From: Phocaeicola plebeius DSM 17135
GTDB taxonomy: Bacteria > Bacteroidota > Bacteroidia > Bacteroidales > Bacteroidaceae
Reading direction: 5' to 3'
Assembly: GCF_000187895.1 (NCBI RefSeq)
Contig: NZ_DS990134.1
Span: 310,001-374,000 of the forward strand
Length of the DNA: 64,000 nt
In this document: in pieces, positions 1-9,067 of the stretch
Position numbering within the stretch: position 1 is the stretch's first letter
Layout of the letters: each line of letters begins with the position of its first letter
The notes under the pieces: model-generated
The model's input: the letters and a program-made list of their open reading frames with translations, nothing else
What the model was told of the DNA's origin: nothing
Databases searched by the model: none
Position numbers and translations under genes: made by a program

Positions 1-276
1 CACATTCTGGTAACGCTGGCAAAGGTATTCCACCATCTGACGTCCGTATCCTTTTCGTTGCCAGTGTGGAGCTACGGCTAGGTTTTTCAGTTCACGAATT
101 CCTTTCCCTTCATCCGTTACGACGGCCACGGCAACCGGTTCTGTAAGCAGTTTGTCGTACATCACGTATAAGTCACCCCGTTCCAGGTAGCGGTCTATCA
201 TGGATTCCTGTTCATCGGCCAAAAGCAAGAGTGGGAGGAAACGTTTCTTGCCAGTTGAAACAAGTTGTATCTGCAT
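1..276 (-). CDS. GNAT-family N-acetyltransferase (N-terminal part, cut by window edge)
   Basis: The first 92 codons are visible; the gene runs off the left edge. The translation ends in a stretch with LAVAPHWQRKGYGRQMVEYL, which is GNAT motif A: a beta strand followed by the Q-R-K-G-Y-G acetyl-CoA pyrophosphate loop and its helix. GNAT enzymes transfer the acetyl group of acetyl-CoA to an amine; the substrate cannot be told from this part. The ATG at 276 is the first methionine in frame. The family call is firm, the specific function unknown. Confidence 0.8.
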   Translation of the reverse strand, partial: MQIQLVSTGKKRFLPLLLLADEQESMIDRYLERGDLYVMYDKLLTEPVAVAVVTDEGKGIRELKNLAVAPHWQRKGYGRQMVEYLCQRYQNV

Positions 277-489
277 GAGAATGTTTATGAATTGGATGAT
301 GACCGTTTGAAAAAATTGGGTGGAGGTGGTTACTGGAAGGAGCTTCTGGAGTGTATTAGGGACATTCGTGCTACAGAAAAAGTATTATTTTATATGAAGG
401 AACAACATGATAAATTTCTGGGGAACACTTGCTTTTGGATAGTAGTCTGGCTGAAAATGTCATGCCGCTTACAACAAAATAATGTTTGA
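265..489 (+). pseudogene. Remnant of a RhuM-family (virulence RhuM-like) gene
   Basis: A 74-codon open stretch contains DDDRLKKLGGGGYWKELLE followed by IRDIRATEKV, closely resembling the conserved core of RhuM-family proteins of Bacteroidetes. The following KEQHDKFLG resembles a segment normally found much further downstream in that family, so an internal deletion is likely. After that the frame breaks: similarity seems to continue in another frame with stops. There is no proper N-terminus, and the start overlaps the divergent acetyltransferase gene. This is a family judgement from memory; the decay itself is clear from the short length and broken frame. Confidence 0.5.
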
Positions 490-492
490 AGC

Positions 493-693
493 TTACTCGT
501 TTTTTTTATTTTTATCTTTAAATATGGTCCTTATTAGATTAAGAATAGCCACAGTTAAAGCATAAAACAAACAAGGTTTGATGATACTTTTCGTTGAAGT
601 TTCTGTGAACATATAGTACATTGACATCATTCCGAATAATAGGAAAAAGTCCCTAAAAAAAAGTGATGTATATTTATATATTCTTTTAATCAT
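493..693 (-). CDS. Small hypothetical membrane protein
   Basis: A 66-aa frame with two hydrophobic segments (about residues 15-32 and 38-56) and a lysine-rich C-terminal tail ending KDKNKKNE. This is compatible with a two-pass inner membrane protein. No family is recognised, no convincing ribosome binding site is seen, and it lies in an AT-rich decayed region beside a pseudogene. It may be a real small gene or a chance open frame. Confidence 0.25.
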   Translation of the reverse strand: MIKRIYKYTSLFFRDFFLLFGMMSMYYMFTETSTKSIIKPCLFYALTVAILNLIRTIFKDKNKKNE

Positions 694-1486
694 ACTAATT
701 GATAAATATGAAAATTACAATATGAATTCATTTGCAGAATTATACAAATCTATGATATTTATCGCTCATATACAACTTTTTATATAATAAATAGTCTTAG
801 GAATTGCTTTTGTTGCTCTACAAGAGGGATAAGAGTAGAGCGGAAACTCATCGTCAAGATGTGAAAGAAAGGGGGCATTCGAAAGCAATCTTTCATGATT
901 TGTATGTGAAGAAAAAGAGTGGGGATATCCTTGGAGAAGGTGGATGAGATTTCTTTGATTTTCATTGATGATTAGATGGATTTTTTCTTCTTTTATAGAA
1001 GGATTATGGAGTCTGCCTTTAAGTCGGTCGTATGTGTCTCTGTAGCCCTTTCTGAAGTGAATTATTTAAATGCGGGGCGTCGGTTTGTAAAGGAAGCGTT
1101 GTATAATCATAAGGGAATGAGATATGGAACAGAACGGAATAAAATTTACCCTGGTCGATACTAAAAGAGTGCGTGTATCAGGATTTCCTGAGTTGGAAGG
1201 AAAGGCTGCTATTTAGGGGAAGGTATGGTCCTCATGGGTATCGCAACGCCAAAGATAAGATGCTGAACTATAAGGGAGATTTGATTCTTAGGATGGAATA
1301 GAGAAGATGATGTAACAAAAAGAAGACTTGATTTTGATAGATTTTGTGACATTTATTTATACATTTGTAAAGAATGTTTTATTTCCGTATTTAAAAGCTT
1401 GAGGTAGTAGACAGAAGCTATACTGTGAAAGGAGGCTTTTACAATGTAGGGAAATGAAATGGTGTAAATGATGAGAAACACAATCT
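694..1486. other. AT-rich region without a recognisable gene
   Basis: About 800 bp of low-GC sequence. The only open stretches are short (for example 30 codons from the ATG at 1124, ending TAG) and none matches a family I know. A purine-rich GGAGGC at 1431-1436 precedes an ATG immediately followed by TAG (1444-1449), so it drives nothing visible. It is best read as decayed accessory DNA continuing from the RhuM-like remnant, plus the upstream region of the helicase gene. Confidence 0.5.
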
Positions 1487-4400
1487 ATGGCAATCTGGGA
1501 TATATTCACAAGAAATAGAACCTCGCGTTATGCCATTGTAGACGTAGAGGTAGGATTGAAGGACCATAAAATTCATGATATAGGAGCTCTTCGGCAGGAC
1601 GGTGCCACCTTCCATAAGGCATCGAAGGAGGAGCTGTTCGAATTCCTGCACGATACGGATTACCTTTGCGGACATAATATCATTCATCACGATGCGAAAT
1701 ACCTGTTCCCCGACAAGGATTGTCGCTGGACGCTGGTGGATACGCTGTACGTATCACCGTTGCTGTTTCCGGAACGTCCTTATCACCGGCTGGTGAAAGA
1801 CGACAAACTGGCTGCGGATCAGATGAACAATCCGGTGAACGATTGTGAGAAGGCGCGTGATTTGTTACTGGATGAGATTACCCGGTGGAATTCATTGCCC
1901 GATGAGCAACGAAAGGTGTTTGCTTCGTTGCTGAAAGGGAAGGAGGAGTTCCGGGGATTCTTCAGCATGGTGAGAGCCGAAACGGTGGCCTGGGGACTGG
2001 CCGGACTGATACGCCGGTTTTATGAGGGAAAGATATGTGCTCATGCCGATGTGGAGATGCTGATTGAGCGCTATCCGTGTGAGCTGGCTTATGCGCTGGC
2101 ATTGGTCGATACGACTGACCATCGTTCTGTGACGCCCGGATGGGTGCTTCGCAATTATCCTGAAGTGGAATATGTGATGAAGCTGTTGCGGCGTACACGC
2201 TGTGTGGAAGGCTGTGCTTATTGCAATAGCCAGCTGGATGTATTGCGTAACCTGAAAGCTTTCTTTGGCTATGACCAGTTCCGTACCTACGGGGGTGAAC
2301 CGCTTCAGGAACGGGCAGCCCGGGCGGCGGTAGAGGGGAAGTCCTTGCTGGCCATTTTTCCGACAGGGGGAGGAAAATCGCTGACTTTCCAGCTTCCGGC
2401 ACTTATGGAGGCACGGGCGGTGCATGGACTTACGGTGGTCATTTCGCCGTTGCAGTCGCTCATGAAAGACCAGGTGGACAATCTGGCTGACAAGGGGATT
2501 ACGGATGCCGTGACCATCAACGGACTGCTGGACCCTATTACGAGGGCGCTTTCCATTCAGAGGGTACAGGAGGGGGATGCTTCCCTGTTGTATATCGCCC
2601 CGGAAATGTTGCGTTCGAAAACCATCGAGCGGATTCTGATGGTGCGCCACGTGGTACGATTCGTTATCGATGAGGCGCATTGTTTTTCTTCCTGGGGGCA
2701 GGACTTCCGGGTGGATTATCTGTATATCGGCAAGTTTATTCAGGAGTACCAGCAGAAGAAGGGATGCCGTAACCCGATACCGGTATCCTGTTTCACGGCA
2801 ACGGCCAAACAGAAGGTGGTACAGGATATTTGTGATTATTTCAAGCGGACGTTGAACCTGGATTTGGAGTTGTTTGCCTCTACAGCTTCGCGAACGAATC
2901 TGCACTATTCGGTGGTGCATGCCGAGACGGACGAGGATAAGTATACCAAGTTGAGGGAGCTGGTAGCAGAGTCCAGCTGTCCGACCATTGTGTATGTGTC
3001 GCGTACACGGCGTACCAAGGAACTGGCTGCGAAACTGACGCGCGACGGCTATAAGGCGCTTCCTTTCAACGGAAAGATGGATGCCGACGAGAAGATTGCC
3101 AATCAGGATGCGTTCATGAGCGACCAGGTGCGCATCATCGTGGCGACGTCAGCTTTCGGAATGGGAGTGGACAAGAAGGATGTGGGACTGGTGGTGCATT
3201 ACGATATTTCCGATTCGCTGGAGAACTATGTGCAGGAAGCCGGCAGGGCCGGACGTGACCCGCATCTTAACGCACGCTGTTATGTGCTTTACAGTGACAA
3301 TGACCTGGATAAGCATTTTATTCTGTTGAATCAGACGAAATTGAGTATTAGTGAAATCCAGCAGGTGTGGAAGGCGGTGAAGGATATGACGAGGAAACGC
3401 ATGAGGGTGTGCTGTTCGGCGCTGGAGATTGCCCGGAATGCGGGATGGGATGATTCGGTAGCGGATATTGAGACACGTGTGCGGACGGCTCTGGCGGCAT
3501 TGGAGCAGAGCGGTTACCTGGAGCGAGGAAACAATGTGCCGCATGTGTATGCCACCGGTATCACGGTAAAGAACATGGACGAGGCACGGAAGCGTATCAC
3601 GGCATCGGTGTTGTTTGGTACTGACGAGATAGAGAAGGCGGTGAGAATCATTACGTCCTTGATTTCGCAGAAGTACATTGCCAAGGCACAGGACTCGGGA
3701 GCAGAATCGCGGATTGATTACCTGGCCGATATTCTGGGACTGACCAAGAAGGAAGTGGTGTCGGTGGTAGAGCGGATGCGGCAGGAAGGTATATTGGCCG
3801 ATAGCAGGGATATTTCGGCCTATTTGCAGGATGCGGGCGACTCGGAACGGAAGTCGCGGATGCTGCTGGAGCGTTTTGCGAAACTGGAACAGTATATTCT
3901 CAACCATATCCCGGATGAGTCGCTGCGGATTTCGTGCAAGCAGCTGAACGACAATGCGGTGCACGACGGAGTTGTCACGTCGAAGGAAAAGGACATCCGC
4001 ACGTTGCTGTATTTTCTTACCATAAAAGGGTATACGCACAAGAAGGAGGACGCTGCACGTAACATGGAGCTTACTCGCCGGGCAGACCTGGAGACTACTA
4101 TCAAACGGTTTGAGAAACGGTTGGAGATTAGTCGTTTTGCCGTGGAATGGCTGTATAAGCTGGTGGAGGAGCGAGAGGGTAAGGAAACCGCAACGGAGAA
4201 GGCGGCTGTACAGTTCTCGGTAGTGGAACTCTTGAATCAGTTGAAAGCGAGTCCTCAGTCTCTTTTTGGCAGAATGGAAGATTTGCAGCTGGAAGATGTG
4301 GAAGAAGCACTTCTGTATCTGTCGAAGATTGGGGCTCTCAAGCTGGAAGGTGGTTTCTTGGTGCTTTACAATGCGATGGACATCAAGCGGATAAAGGATA

Positions 4401-6307
4401 ATAAGTCGCGCTACAAACAGGAGGATTACCGGATGCTGAACGAGTTCTATAAGCAGAAGATTCAGCAGGTGCACATCGTGGGAGAATATGCCAACCTGAT
4501 GGTGAAGGACTATCAGGAGGCTTTGCAGTATGTGCAGGATTATTTCCAGATGGATTATAGGAAATTTATTGCCAAATACTTCAAGGGTGAGCGGGTGAAC
4601 GAGATTCAGCGTAACCTCACGCCGGAAAAGTACAAGCAGTTGTTCGGGCAGTTGTCTCAGCGGCAGATGGAGATTATTTCAGACAAGGAGTCGCGCTGCA
4701 TTGTGGTGGCGGCTGGTCCGGGCAGCGGAAAAACCCGTGTGCTGGTACACAAGCTGGCCTCACTGTTGTTGCTGGAGGATGTGAAGCACGAGCAGTTGCT
4801 GATGCTGACTTTCTCCCGGGCGGCTGCCACGGAATTCAAGCAGCGACTGATGGAACTGATTGGCAATGCGGCGCACTACGTGGAAATCAAAACCTTTCAT
4901 GCCTATTGTTTTGACTTGCTGGGTTTGATTGGCAACCTGGAGGAAGTGAAGAATGTGGTAGGGAAGGCTGCGGAGATGATTGAGCAGGGGGAAGTGGAAC
5001 CTAACCGGATTGGCAAGACGGTGCTGGTGATTGATGAGGCACAGGACATGGGCGCGGAAGAGCATGCGCTGGTAAGGGCGTTGATGCACCACAATGAGGA
5101 GATGCGGGTGATAGCTGTGGGCGACGATGACCAGAATATCTATGAGTTCCGTGGCTCGGATTCCGGTTACATGTGGCAACTGACGCAGGAGACCGGAAGT
5201 CGTTTTGTGGAGATGACGGAGAATTACCGGAGTGCACGTCATGTGGTGGCAGCGGCCAATGATTTTGTGAAAGGTATTGGCGGAAGGCTGAAAAGCATGC
5301 CGATTGTATCGATGCGCAAGGAAGATGGATGGGTAGGAGTGACTCGCCATCAGTCTGCCTGCATGTATCAGCCGCTGGTGGAGGAACTGCTACGGAATAG
5401 AGGAGAGGGTACCGCATGTGTACTTACCCAGACCAATGAAGAGGCGGTCATTCTGGTGGCATTGTTGCGGAAGCGTGGTGTGCGCAGCAAGCTGATTCAG
5501 TCGATGGAGGGCTTGCTGTTCTGGAATATGGCCGAGATGAGGTATTTCCTGAAGTATATAGGCAAGCAGGTGAGTACGCCTTTGATTCCGGATGAACTCT
5601 GGGAGAAGGCTAAGAGTGCTACGTTTGCGGCTTATGAAGGGAGTTTGGGTTTGCCTTACGTGAAGCGTTGTGTGGAGTTGTTTGAGGAAATCAACCGGAT
5701 GAAGTATTTCACGGATTTCAAGGAGTTTGTGTTCGAATCTTCGATGGAAGATTTTTGTGACGTGTCGGGGGCTGATGTGGTGGTGTCGACCATTCACAAG
5801 GCAAAGGGCCGTGAGTTTGATGACGTGTACATGCTTGTTTCGGACGGGTATTTAAAAGACGCTCACCTGATGCGCCGGTATTATGTGGGCATTACCCGTG
5901 CCAAAAAACGGTTGTTTGTGCATACAAACGGAGATTGCTTTGCGAATCTGAAGGCAGACCAGTATCTGGTAGATTCGCGGGAGTATGCAATGCCCGGTGA
6001 GATTGTGTTGCAGCTTTCGCACAAGGATGTGTTCTTGGGATTCTTTAAGGATCTCAAACGGGAGGTGCTGTCGCTGAAAGGGGGTGATACGTTGTTCTAT
6101 AAAGACTACACATTGTATAATCAGGCGCAAAAGCCGGTGGCCCGCTTGTCACAGAATATGCAGAAGAAGTTGGCCGAGTGGAAGGAGCGTGGTTATGAGG
6201 TGAAGTCGGCTTCCGTACGCTTCGTGGTGGCGTGGAAGCCGAAGGATGCGCCGAAAGAGGAAGCGGAAACGGCAGTGTTGCTGCCCGACCTGGTGTTGTG
6301 TCTGTAG
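1487..6307 (+). CDS. Exonuclease-like / RecQ helicase / UvrD-like helicase fusion protein
   Basis: A 1606-aa protein with three enzymatic modules. Residues about 15-110 resemble a DEDD 3'-5' exonuclease (D-V-E near residue 20, HNIIHHDAKYL near 65). Residues about 270-620 are a RecQ helicase: Walker A FPTGGGKS near 291, DEAH near 395, SCFTATAK, and the motif VI region QEAGRAGRDP. Residues about 1050-1500 are a UvrD/Rep superfamily 1 helicase: GPGSGKT near 1075, VIDEAQDMG near 1182, GDDDQNIYEFRG, and STIHKAKGREFDDVY near 1433, ending in GITRAKKRL. The middle part includes RecQ C-terminal-like segments. Such fusions occur in Bacteroides as 'RecQ family ATP-dependent DNA helicase' and are presumed to act in DNA repair or recombination. 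All helicase motifs look intact. Confidence 0.9.
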   Translation: MAIWDIFTRNRTSRYAIVDVEVGLKDHKIHDIGALRQDGATFHKASKEELFEFLHDTDYLCGHNIIHHDAKYLFPDKDCRWTLVDTLYVSPLLFPERPYHRLVKDDKLAADQMNNPVNDCEKARDLLLDEITRWNSLPDEQRKVFASLLKGKEEFRGFFSMVRAETVAWGLAGLIRRFYEGKICAHADVEMLIERYPCELAYALALVDTTDHRSVTPGWVLRNYPEVEYVMKLLRRTRCVEGCAYCNSQLDVLRNLKAFFGYDQFRTYGGEPLQERAARAAVEGKSLLAIFPTGGGKSLTFQLPALMEARAVHGLTVVISPLQSLMKDQVDNLADKGITDAVTINGLLDPITRALSIQRVQEGDASLLYIAPEMLRSKTIERILMVRHVVRFVIDEAHCFSSWGQDFRVDYLYIGKFIQEYQQKKGCRNPIPVSCFTATAKQKVVQDICDYFKRTLNLDLELFASTASRTNLHYSVVHAETDEDKYTKLRELVAESSCPTIVYVSRTRRTKELAAKLTRDGYKALPFNGKMDADEKIANQDAFMSDQVRIIVATSAFGMGVDKKDVGLVVHYDISDSLENYVQEAGRAGRDPHLNARCYVLYSDNDLDKHFILLNQTKLSISEIQQVWKAVKDMTRKRMRVCCSALEIARNAGWDDSVADIETRVRTALAALEQSGYLERGNNVPHVYATGITVKNMDEARKRITASVLFGTDEIEKAVRIITSLISQKYIAKAQDSGAESRIDYLADILGLTKKEVVSVVERMRQEGILADSRDISAYLQDAGDSERKSRMLLERFAKLEQYILNHIPDESLRISCKQLNDNAVHDGVVTSKEKDIRTLLYFLTIKGYTHKKEDAARNMELTRRADLETTIKRFEKRLEISRFAVEWLYKLVEEREGKETATEKAAVQFSVVELLNQLKASPQSLFGRMEDLQLEDVEEALLYLSKIGALKLEGGFLVLYNAMDIKRIKDNKSRYKQEDYRMLNEFYKQKIQQVHIVGEYANLMVKDYQEALQYVQDYFQMDYRKFIAKYFKGERVNEIQRNLTPEKYKQLFGQLSQRQMEIISDKESRCIVVAAGPGSGKTRVLVHKLASLLLLEDVKHEQLLMLTFSRAAATEFKQRLMELIGNAAHYVEIKTFHAYCFDLLGLIGNLEEVKNVVGKAAEMIEQGEVEPNRIGKTVLVIDEAQDMGAEEHALVRALMHHNEEMRVIAVGDDDQNIYEFRGSDSGYMWQLTQETGSRFVEMTENYRSARHVVAAANDFVKGIGGRLKSMPIVSMRKEDGWVGVTRHQSACMYQPLVEELLRNRGEGTACVLTQTNEEAVILVALLRKRGVRSKLIQSMEGLLFWNMAEMRYFLKYIGKQVSTPLIPDELWEKAKSATFAAYEGSLGLPYVKRCVELFEEINRMKYFTDFKEFVFESSMEDFCDVSGADVVVSTIHKAKGREFDDVYMLVSDGYLKDAHLMRRYYVGITRAKKRLFVHTNGDCFANLKADQYLVDSREYAMPGEIVLQLSHKDVFLGFFKDLKREVLSLKGGDTLFYKDYTLYNQAQKPVARLSQNMQKKLAEWKERGYEVKSASVRFVVAWKPKDAPKEEAETAVLLPDLVLCL

Positions 6308-6354
6308 TTTATTTTGATTATCTTTGCTAACTAACCCACAAAAAACCAAGAATT

Positions 6355-7671
6355 ATGGACATACAAACAATATTATCAAACCTGAAGATTGACCAGTTGA
6401 ACGCCATGCAGGAGGCTTCCATCGATGCCTGGAAAGAAGGCAGCGATTTGATTCTGCTCTCGCCTACGGGTTCCGGAAAGACGCTGGCCTATCTGCTGCC
6501 GCTGGTGAGCTCGCTGAAAAAGGGAGTGGAAGGCGTGCAGGCCGTGGTACTGGTACCTTCTCGCGAGCTGGCTTTGCAGATTGAGCAGGTGTTCAAGGCC
6601 ATGGCGACCGGTTTTCCGGTGATGAGCTGTTACGGCGGACGTCCGGCCATGGAGGAACACCGCACCATGAAGGGCATTTCGCCGGCGGTGATTATCGGTA
6701 CGCCGGGGCGTATGAACGACCACCTGAACAAGCAGAATTTCGAGGCGGGCACCGTGCGTACGCTGGTCATCGATGAGTTCGATAAGTGTCTGGAGTTCGG
6801 CTTTCAGGATGAGATGGCCGAGGTCATCGGAAAGTTGCCGGCATTGCGTCGCCGCTTCCTGTTGTCGGCTACCGATGCGGAGGAGATTCCGCGCTTTACG
6901 GGCATGAACCGCACACTGAAACTGGATTTCCTGAATCCGGAGGAAACGGTGTCGCAACGCTTGTCGGTGTATCGGGTCACTTCGCCGGTGAAGGACAAGC
7001 TGGAAACGCTCTACAAGCTGCTGTGTACGCTGGGAAACGAATCGACGCTGGTGTTCTGCAACCATCGCGAGAGTGTGGACCGGGTAGGGAAGTACCTGCA
7101 CTCCATGAAGGTGTATTGCGAGACGTTCCACGGCGGAATGGAGCAGGACGACCGTGAACGGGCGCTGTATAAGTTCCGTAACGGAAGCTGCCACATTTTT
7201 ATTTCGACCGACCTGGCAGCCCGCGGACTGGATATTCCGGACATCCGCCACGTGGTGCATTATCACTTGCCGGTGGCCGAGGACGGGTTCATTCACCGCA
7301 ACGGACGTACGGCGCGTTGGGAGGCCGAGGGTAATGCCTTTCTGATTTTGCACGATGAGGAGCGTATCCCCGACTATGTGCCCCGTCCGCTGGAAGAGTT
7401 TGAACTGCCGGAGCCGACGCCGCAGCCTGCCTTGCCGGAGTTTGTCACCTTATATATAGGGAAGGGCAAGAAAGACAAGATCAACAAGATTGACATCGTG
7501 GGATTTTTGTCGAAGAAAGGTGGACTGGGCCGGGACGATGTGGGACGTGTGGACGTGAAAGACCATTATGCGTTTGCGGCAATTTCTCGGAAAAAGGCAA
7601 AACAAACGTTAAAACTCATACAAAATGAAAAGATAAAGGGGGTAAAAACTTTGATAGAACTGGCAAAATAA
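6355..7671 (+). CDS. DEAD-box RNA helicase with DbpA-type RNA-binding domain
   Basis: A 438-aa superfamily 2 helicase. Visible motifs: Q-motif region at the N-terminus, SPTGSGKT (about 35-42), PSRELA, TPGR, VIDEFD (about 137-142, a DEFD variant of DEAD), LSAT, a RecA2 domain with STDLAARGLDIP, and HRNGRTAR. The last 75 residues (FVTLYIGKGKKDKINKIDI onward, with GRVDVKDHYAFA) match the DbpA RNA-binding domain, which in E. coli DbpA targets 23S rRNA. A role in ribosome assembly is therefore likely by inference. It starts 47 bp after the RecQ fusion gene on the same strand. Confidence 0.88.
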   Translation: MDIQTILSNLKIDQLNAMQEASIDAWKEGSDLILLSPTGSGKTLAYLLPLVSSLKKGVEGVQAVVLVPSRELALQIEQVFKAMATGFPVMSCYGGRPAMEEHRTMKGISPAVIIGTPGRMNDHLNKQNFEAGTVRTLVIDEFDKCLEFGFQDEMAEVIGKLPALRRRFLLSATDAEEIPRFTGMNRTLKLDFLNPEETVSQRLSVYRVTSPVKDKLETLYKLLCTLGNESTLVFCNHRESVDRVGKYLHSMKVYCETFHGGMEQDDRERALYKFRNGSCHIFISTDLAARGLDIPDIRHVVHYHLPVAEDGFIHRNGRTARWEAEGNAFLILHDEERIPDYVPRPLEEFELPEPTPQPALPEFVTLYIGKGKKDKINKIDIVGFLSKKGGLGRDDVGRVDVKDHYAFAAISRKKAKQTLKLIQNEKIKGVKTLIELAK

Positions 7672-7679
7672 TAACTTTG
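7650..7679 (+). promoter_or_regulatory. Possible Bacteroides-type promoter at the end of the helicase gene
   Basis: TTTG at 7650-7653 and TAACTTTG at 7672-7679 are 18 bp apart, close to the Bacteroides -33/-7 pattern. Transcription would begin just before the hairpin at 7688 and run toward serC. The spacing is slightly short and half the site is coding, so this is tentative. Confidence 0.3.
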
Positions 7680-7687
7680 TGTCATGG

Positions 7688-7716
7688 CAGCCTTCCGGCG
7701 GTGAAGGCTGTCTCGC
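7688..7716 (+). terminator. Hairpin after the DEAD-box helicase gene
   Basis: CAGCCTTC (7688-7695) pairs perfectly with GAAGGCTG (7703-7710) around a 7-nt loop. The trailing sequence is only weakly T-rich, so it is a weak terminator or a leader hairpin for the serC transcript. The rest of the gap to serC (7711-7922) holds no gene. Confidence 0.4.
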
Positions 7717-7922
7717 ATTTTGCTATGACTCGTGAGCATCCCCATGCCATAGCTAACTATTCTCGTGTCAATATGTCACTAAAACAGCATTTGTATATGT
7801 AATTTGAAAGATAAAATTCAATAAGGCTGTAAAATTATCACGAAAACTTTTGGAAGTCTAAAAATAATCACTAAATTCGCAAGTGTTAGCTAAAATGATT
7901 GTTTAACCAAAACAAACTTCCA

Positions 7923-8993
7923 ATGAAGAAACATAATTTTAATGCGGGACCGTCTATTTTGCCTCGCGAAGTGATAGAAAAGACAGCTCAGGCTATTCTT
8001 GATTATAATGGTTCAGGACTTTCGTTGATGGAAATCAGTCACCGCGCTAAAGACTTCCAGCCGGTGGTAGATGAAGCAGTGGCACTGTTCAAGGAACTGC
8101 TGAACATTCCGGAAGGATACTCGGTATTGTTCCTGGGTGGAGGTGCAAGCATGGAGTTCTGTATGGTTCCCTATAATTTCCTGGAAAAGAAGGCGGCTTA
8201 CCTGAATACGGGTACTTGGGCCAAGAAAGCGCTGAAAGAAGCGAAAGCGTTCGGCGAAACAGTAGAGGTAGCTTCTTCTGAAAAAGAAGGCTACACTTAT
8301 ATCCCGAAAGATTATGAAGTGCCGGCCGACGTGGATTATTTCCATATCACGACCAACAATACCATCTACGGTACGGAATTGCATGCCGACCTTGATGTCA
8401 ATGTGCCGATGGTGGCCGATATGTCTTCGGACATTTTCTCTCGTCCGGTAGACGTTTCCAAATATATCTGTATTTACGGAGGTGCACAGAAGAACCTGGC
8501 TCCTGCGGGTGTGACTTTCGTTATCGTGAAGAACGATGCGCTGGGTAAGGTTTCCCGTCACATCCCGACCATGCTGAATTATCAGACACACGTGGACAAG
8601 GGTTCTATGTTCAATACTCCGCCGGTAGTGCCTATTTATGCGGCTCTCCAGACTTTGCGCTGGATCAAGGCACAGGGTGGCGTGGAAGAAATGCAGCGCC
8701 GTGCCAAACAGCGTGCCGACATGCTGTATGCCGAAATTGACCGCAACAAGCTGTTCCGTGGCACCGTAACGGCTAAGGAAGACCGTTCGTACATGAACAT
8801 CTGCTTCGTCATGGCCGATGAATACAAGGACCTGGAAGCCGACTTCCTGAAGTTTGCTACCGAAAAAGGTATGGTGGGCATCAAGGGTCACCGTTCTGTG
8901 GGTGGTTTCCGTGCTTCTTGCTACAATGCCATGCCGGTAGAAAGTGTGCAGGCACTGATTGACTGCATGCAGGAATTTGAGAAAATGCATTAA
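7923..8993 (+). CDS. serC: Phosphoserine aminotransferase
   Basis: A 356-aa class V aminotransferase, the second enzyme of serine synthesis: 3-phosphohydroxypyruvate plus glutamate gives phosphoserine; it also acts in pyridoxal phosphate synthesis. The start [14 protein letters not shown] is the typical SerC N-terminus, so the ATG at 7923 is preferred over an in-frame TTG at 7899. [10 protein letters not shown] lies in the cofactor phosphate-binding region, and [12 protein letters not shown] carries the Schiff-base lysine at about residue 190. The C-terminal [15 protein letters not shown] segment is also typical. serA follows after 74 bp, giving a serine operon. Confidence 0.97.
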   Translation: MKKHNFNAGPSILPREVIEKTAQAILDYNGSGLSLMEISHRAKDFQPVVDEAVALFKELLNIPEGYSVLFLGGGASMEFCMVPYNFLEKKAAYLNTGTWAKKALKEAKAFGETVEVASSEKEGYTYIPKDYEVPADVDYFHITTNNTIYGTELHADLDVNVPMVADMSSDIFSRPVDVSKYICIYGGAQKNLAPAGVTFVIVKNDALGKVSRHIPTMLNYQTHVDKGSMFNTPPVVPIYAALQTLRWIKAQGGVEEMQRRAKQRADMLYAEIDRNKLFRGTVTAKEDRSYMNICFVMADEYKDLEADFLKFATEKGMVGIKGHRSVGGFRASCYNAMPVESVQALIDCMQEFEKMH

Positions 8994-9013
8994 TTGTTGT
9001 TATACCCGAAGAT

Positions 9014-9054
9014 AAGGGCGTGGAATTTCGATAACACGTCCTTGTTTTCTTTTT
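9014..9054 (+). terminator. Intercistronic hairpin between serC and serA
   Basis: AAGGGCGTG (9014-9022) pairs with CACGTCCTT (9035-9043), nine pairs including one G-U, followed by a T-rich tract to 9054. It could lower serA expression relative to serC by partial termination or act as an RNA-processing or stability element. Confidence 0.45.
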
Positions 9055-9067
9055 AAAATCAAGTATT

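Noticed and set aside
1892-2920. Long minus-strand open frame (342 codons) inside the RecQ fusion gene
   Set aside because: Its composition is typical of an antisense shadow (His/Arg/Leu-rich, no motif), and it lies fully under strongly conserved helicase motifs on the plus strand. The same holds for other long antisense frames, for example in the methylase-helicase gene and DUF4099/DUF3945 gene.
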